From assembly GCA_028713125.1 (NCBI GenBank), contig JAQTOU010000002.1, forward strand, positions 78,583 through 142,582: DNA of 64,000 bases, in the 5' to 3' direction. The stretch is from Elusimicrobiales bacterium (GTDB lineage Bacteria; Elusimicrobiota; Elusimicrobia; Elusimicrobiales; UBA9959). Below, in pieces: positions 62,376-64,000 of the stretch; position 1 is the stretch's first letter; every line of letters starts with the position of its first letter. The notes beneath the pieces were generated by a model that did not search any database, was not told the DNA's origin, and was given only the letters and a program-made list of their open reading frames with translations. A program made the translations under genes and the position numbers.

Positions 62376-63509
62376 GTGATAAAAAAAATACGGATTCTTT
62401 TCGTTATTGAAAACGAATGCTTTGGCGGCGGGGAAAAAACATTTTCTCTGCTGATTCGGAATTTATCGCCTGAAAAGTTCGAGATCTGCTGCGCTTCCCG
62501 CCCGGAGGGCCGCTTTTACGAAGAAACGAAAGGATATTGCCGTTTCCTGCCTTTTGACCTCTCGAACAGGTACGATTTTGCAAATCTGGGCAGACTGAAA
62601 AAACTTATGGCAGAAAACGGGATCGACCTGGCGCACAGTCAGGGCGCCCGCGCCGATTTTTACTGCGGACTTGCCGCCGCTGCAGCGGGAGTCAGATGCC
62701 TGGCCACGATCCCCATGCCGGTGGAAGGTTTCGACGTGGGGTTTCTTCGCCGCCTGTTATACCGCTCCCTTGCTTCTTTAGCCGCCAGGAAAATTTCAGC
62801 GGTTATTACTGTCTCAAGTTCGTTAGCCGTACTGCTGGGTAAAAAGCATTCCCGTGTGGAACTAATCCCCAACCCGGTCGATTTAGCGGAATTCGATCCT
62901 TCAAATTTTAACGCGGTCGAGTTTATTAAACGATTTGGCCTCCGCGGCCGTCTGGTGACCGGGGCTTTAGGCCGTCTTGAATGGCAGAAGGGATATTCCT
63001 GCCTGATAGAGGCGCTGGCACTCATGTTTAAAAAGGAGCCGGAGCTCAGAGGAAAACTGACATGCCTGGTGGCGGGGGGCGGCCGTCTTGCCCCGGACCT
63101 GAAGAAGCGGGCAGACTCGGCCGGGCTTTCAGATAATATCGTATTTTGCGGGGAGACGTCTTCGGCCAGGGATTTTCTAGGTGCGCTGGACATATTCCTT
63201 ATGCCTTCCCTGCTTGAAGGCCAGCCGTTAGCCCTGCTGGAGGCGATGGCCATGGGTAAGGCAATTGTGGCCAGCGATATCCCCGGTATACGCGAAACCG
63301 CGGCCGGCGGAGAGGAAGCTGTGCTCGTGCCTCCGGGCGACCCGCATGCGTTAGCCGAGGCCGTTCTTGGTCTGGTTCATGATCCGTCCCTTGCAGCCGG
63401 CTTGGGCCGCAATGCCAGGAGAAAGGCTGAAACTTTCTCTCTCTCCGGGTTTATTGAACGCCACGAAACCGTTTATTTGAGCGTATACGGCATGGGGAAA
63501 AATGCCTAA
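62376..63509 (+). CDS. Glycosyltransferase family 4
   Basis: 377 residues from the GTG at 62376 with AGAGGAAGC before it; a TTG at 62358 would add six residues. N-terminal RILFVIENECFGGGEKTFS; C-terminal half with LGRLEWQKGYSCLIEAL, LTCLVAGGGRLAPDLKKRA and MPSLLEGQPLALLEAMAMGKAIV (E-x7-E). GT-B fold. Overlaps the next gene by eight bases. Confidence 0.88.
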   Translation: MIKKIRILFVIENECFGGGEKTFSLLIRNLSPEKFEICCASRPEGRFYEETKGYCRFLPFDLSNRYDFANLGRLKKLMAENGIDLAHSQGARADFYCGLAAAAAGVRCLATIPMPVEGFDVGFLRRLLYRSLASLAARKISAVITVSSSLAVLLGKKHSRVELIPNPVDLAEFDPSNFNAVEFIKRFGLRGRLVTGALGRLEWQKGYSCLIEALALMFKKEPELRGKLTCLVAGGGRLAPDLKKRADSAGLSDNIVFCGETSSARDFLGALDIFLMPSLLEGQPLALLEAMAMGKAIVASDIPGIRETAAGGEEAVLVPPGDPHALAEAVLGLVHDPSLAAGLGRNARRKAETFSLSGFIERHETVYLSVYGMGKNA

Positions 63510-64000
63510 TCTTTCGCGCGGCAAATTCGCGGCGGTTTTGTCCGCGGCCTTCTTTGTCGCCGCTGTAATTGTAAAAGCGAAGCTGCCGCTTCTTGAGTGG
63601 GACGTGTTTTATTTTGACGTCGCGAAAAGATGGTCGCTCGGTTCTTTTGTCTCCGGGCCCATGGACCATCCGCCGCTGTACCTGCTTTATCTGACCTTGC
63701 CATTCCAATTTTTCGGGGCCATGCCGGAAACAGCAAGGATATTTAACATATTCCCTGTCCTGGCAGCCGCCGCCATGATTTATCTGACGGCCAGAAATAT
63801 TTCCGGCCGAAATTCAGGGCTTATCGCCGCCTGCCTGTTCCTTATCAATCCGGTTACTATACAGGGAGTCCAGTCCCTTGATTCCTCGGATAGTACGCTT
63901 CTCCCTCTATGCTTTGCCCTTGTTTCGTATTTTCTGTCGCGCGCTTGCGTGGAGACGGGCAGGAGCGCCCTTGTTTTAGGGGCGCTTCTGACTCTTTCGT
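63502..64000 (+). CDS. GT39/ArnT-like membrane glycosyltransferase, 5' part
   Basis: Starts ATG at 63502, overlapping the GT4 gene by eight bases; the window cuts it after 166 residues. N-terminal membrane helix (about 9-24), then EWDVFYFDVAKRWSLGS with an acidic pair, and MDHPPLYLLYLTLPFQFFG, the pattern of dolichyl-phosphate-mannose-type or ArnT-like transferases using polyprenyl-phosphate sugars. Several more helices follow. The rest is outside. Confidence 0.72.
   Translation, partial: MPNLSRGKFAAVLSAAFFVAAVIVKAKLPLLEWDVFYFDVAKRWSLGSFVSGPMDHPPLYLLYLTLPFQFFGAMPETARIFNIFPVLAAAAMIYLTARNISGRNSGLIAACLFLINPVTIQGVQSLDSSDSTLLPLCFALVSYFLSRACVETGRSALVLGALLTLS

Overview
The window reads as a chromosomal segment of a GC-rich, diderm, rod-forming bacterium. 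The gene families and their order (alpha operon ribosomal genes running straight into mreBCD-mrdA-rodA-rng, CdaA, SpoVG, a Zn-type S4, a Wza/Wzc export pair) fit an Elusimicrobiota-like lineage best, but this placement is an inference from gene content and not a proven assignment. The diderm reading rests on a Wza-type export protein, a Wzc-type tyrosine kinase, PBP2/RodA and a TPR protein with a LolA-like C-terminus. No transposases, integrases, phage genes or CRISPR arrays were seen.

Layout. 1-3.3 kb: end of infA, then rpmJ, rpsM, rpsK, rpsD, rpoA, rplQ. 3.3-11.1 kb: cell-elongation operon mreB, mreC, mreD, mrdA, rodA, a DUF2344 gene and RNase G. 11.1-19.1 kb: amidase, murI, small secreted proteins, a lone HicA-like protein, a ComB-like gene, queC, queE and a secreted phospholipase D-like protein; this part carries heptamer-repeat arrays between genes. 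19.1-25.1 kb: hpt, ftsH, cdaA, a 32-residue YbbR-anchor microprotein, a glycerophosphodiesterase, a response regulator and a CsgG-like protein. 25.1-27.4 kb, minus strand: a response regulator, a cytoplasmic hybrid histidine kinase and two tRNA-Ser genes. 27.5-43.9 kb: housekeeping genes glmM, pdxJ, glmS, acpS, nnrD, thiL, tsaE, tsaB, rimI, a TPR lipoprotein-carrier-like protein, ispE, spoVG, tRNA-Gln, a GIY-YIG protein, glmU, prs, rplY and pth. 43.9-49.4 kb: small proteins, a CcmI-C-like protein, then a promoter and a three-gene coiled-coil/membrane cluster. 49.5-64 kb: a polysaccharide locus with export protein, BY-kinase, ligase/polymerase, methyltransferases, glycosyltransferases, a CDP-alcohol phosphatidyltransferase, a flippase and a truncated GT39-like gene at the window edge. 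From about 53.4 kb the sequence becomes visibly richer in A/T, as surface-polysaccharide loci often are.

How the genes work together. Three UDP-GlcNAc pathway genes (glmM, glmS, glmU) lie within 14 kb, feeding peptidoglycan (murI, mrdA/rodA, amidase) and the surface polysaccharide. The CdaA and GlmM pair recalls the cdaA-cdaR-glmM order of Firmicutes, here split by about 5 kb and with CdaR reduced to its membrane anchor. The least explained features are the coiled-coil cluster next to the export genes, two homologous hairpin elements (23.9 and 39.1 kb) sharing an internal-loop signature, a separate multi-stem element at 39.6 kb, and heptamer arrays that fold into inverted pairs.
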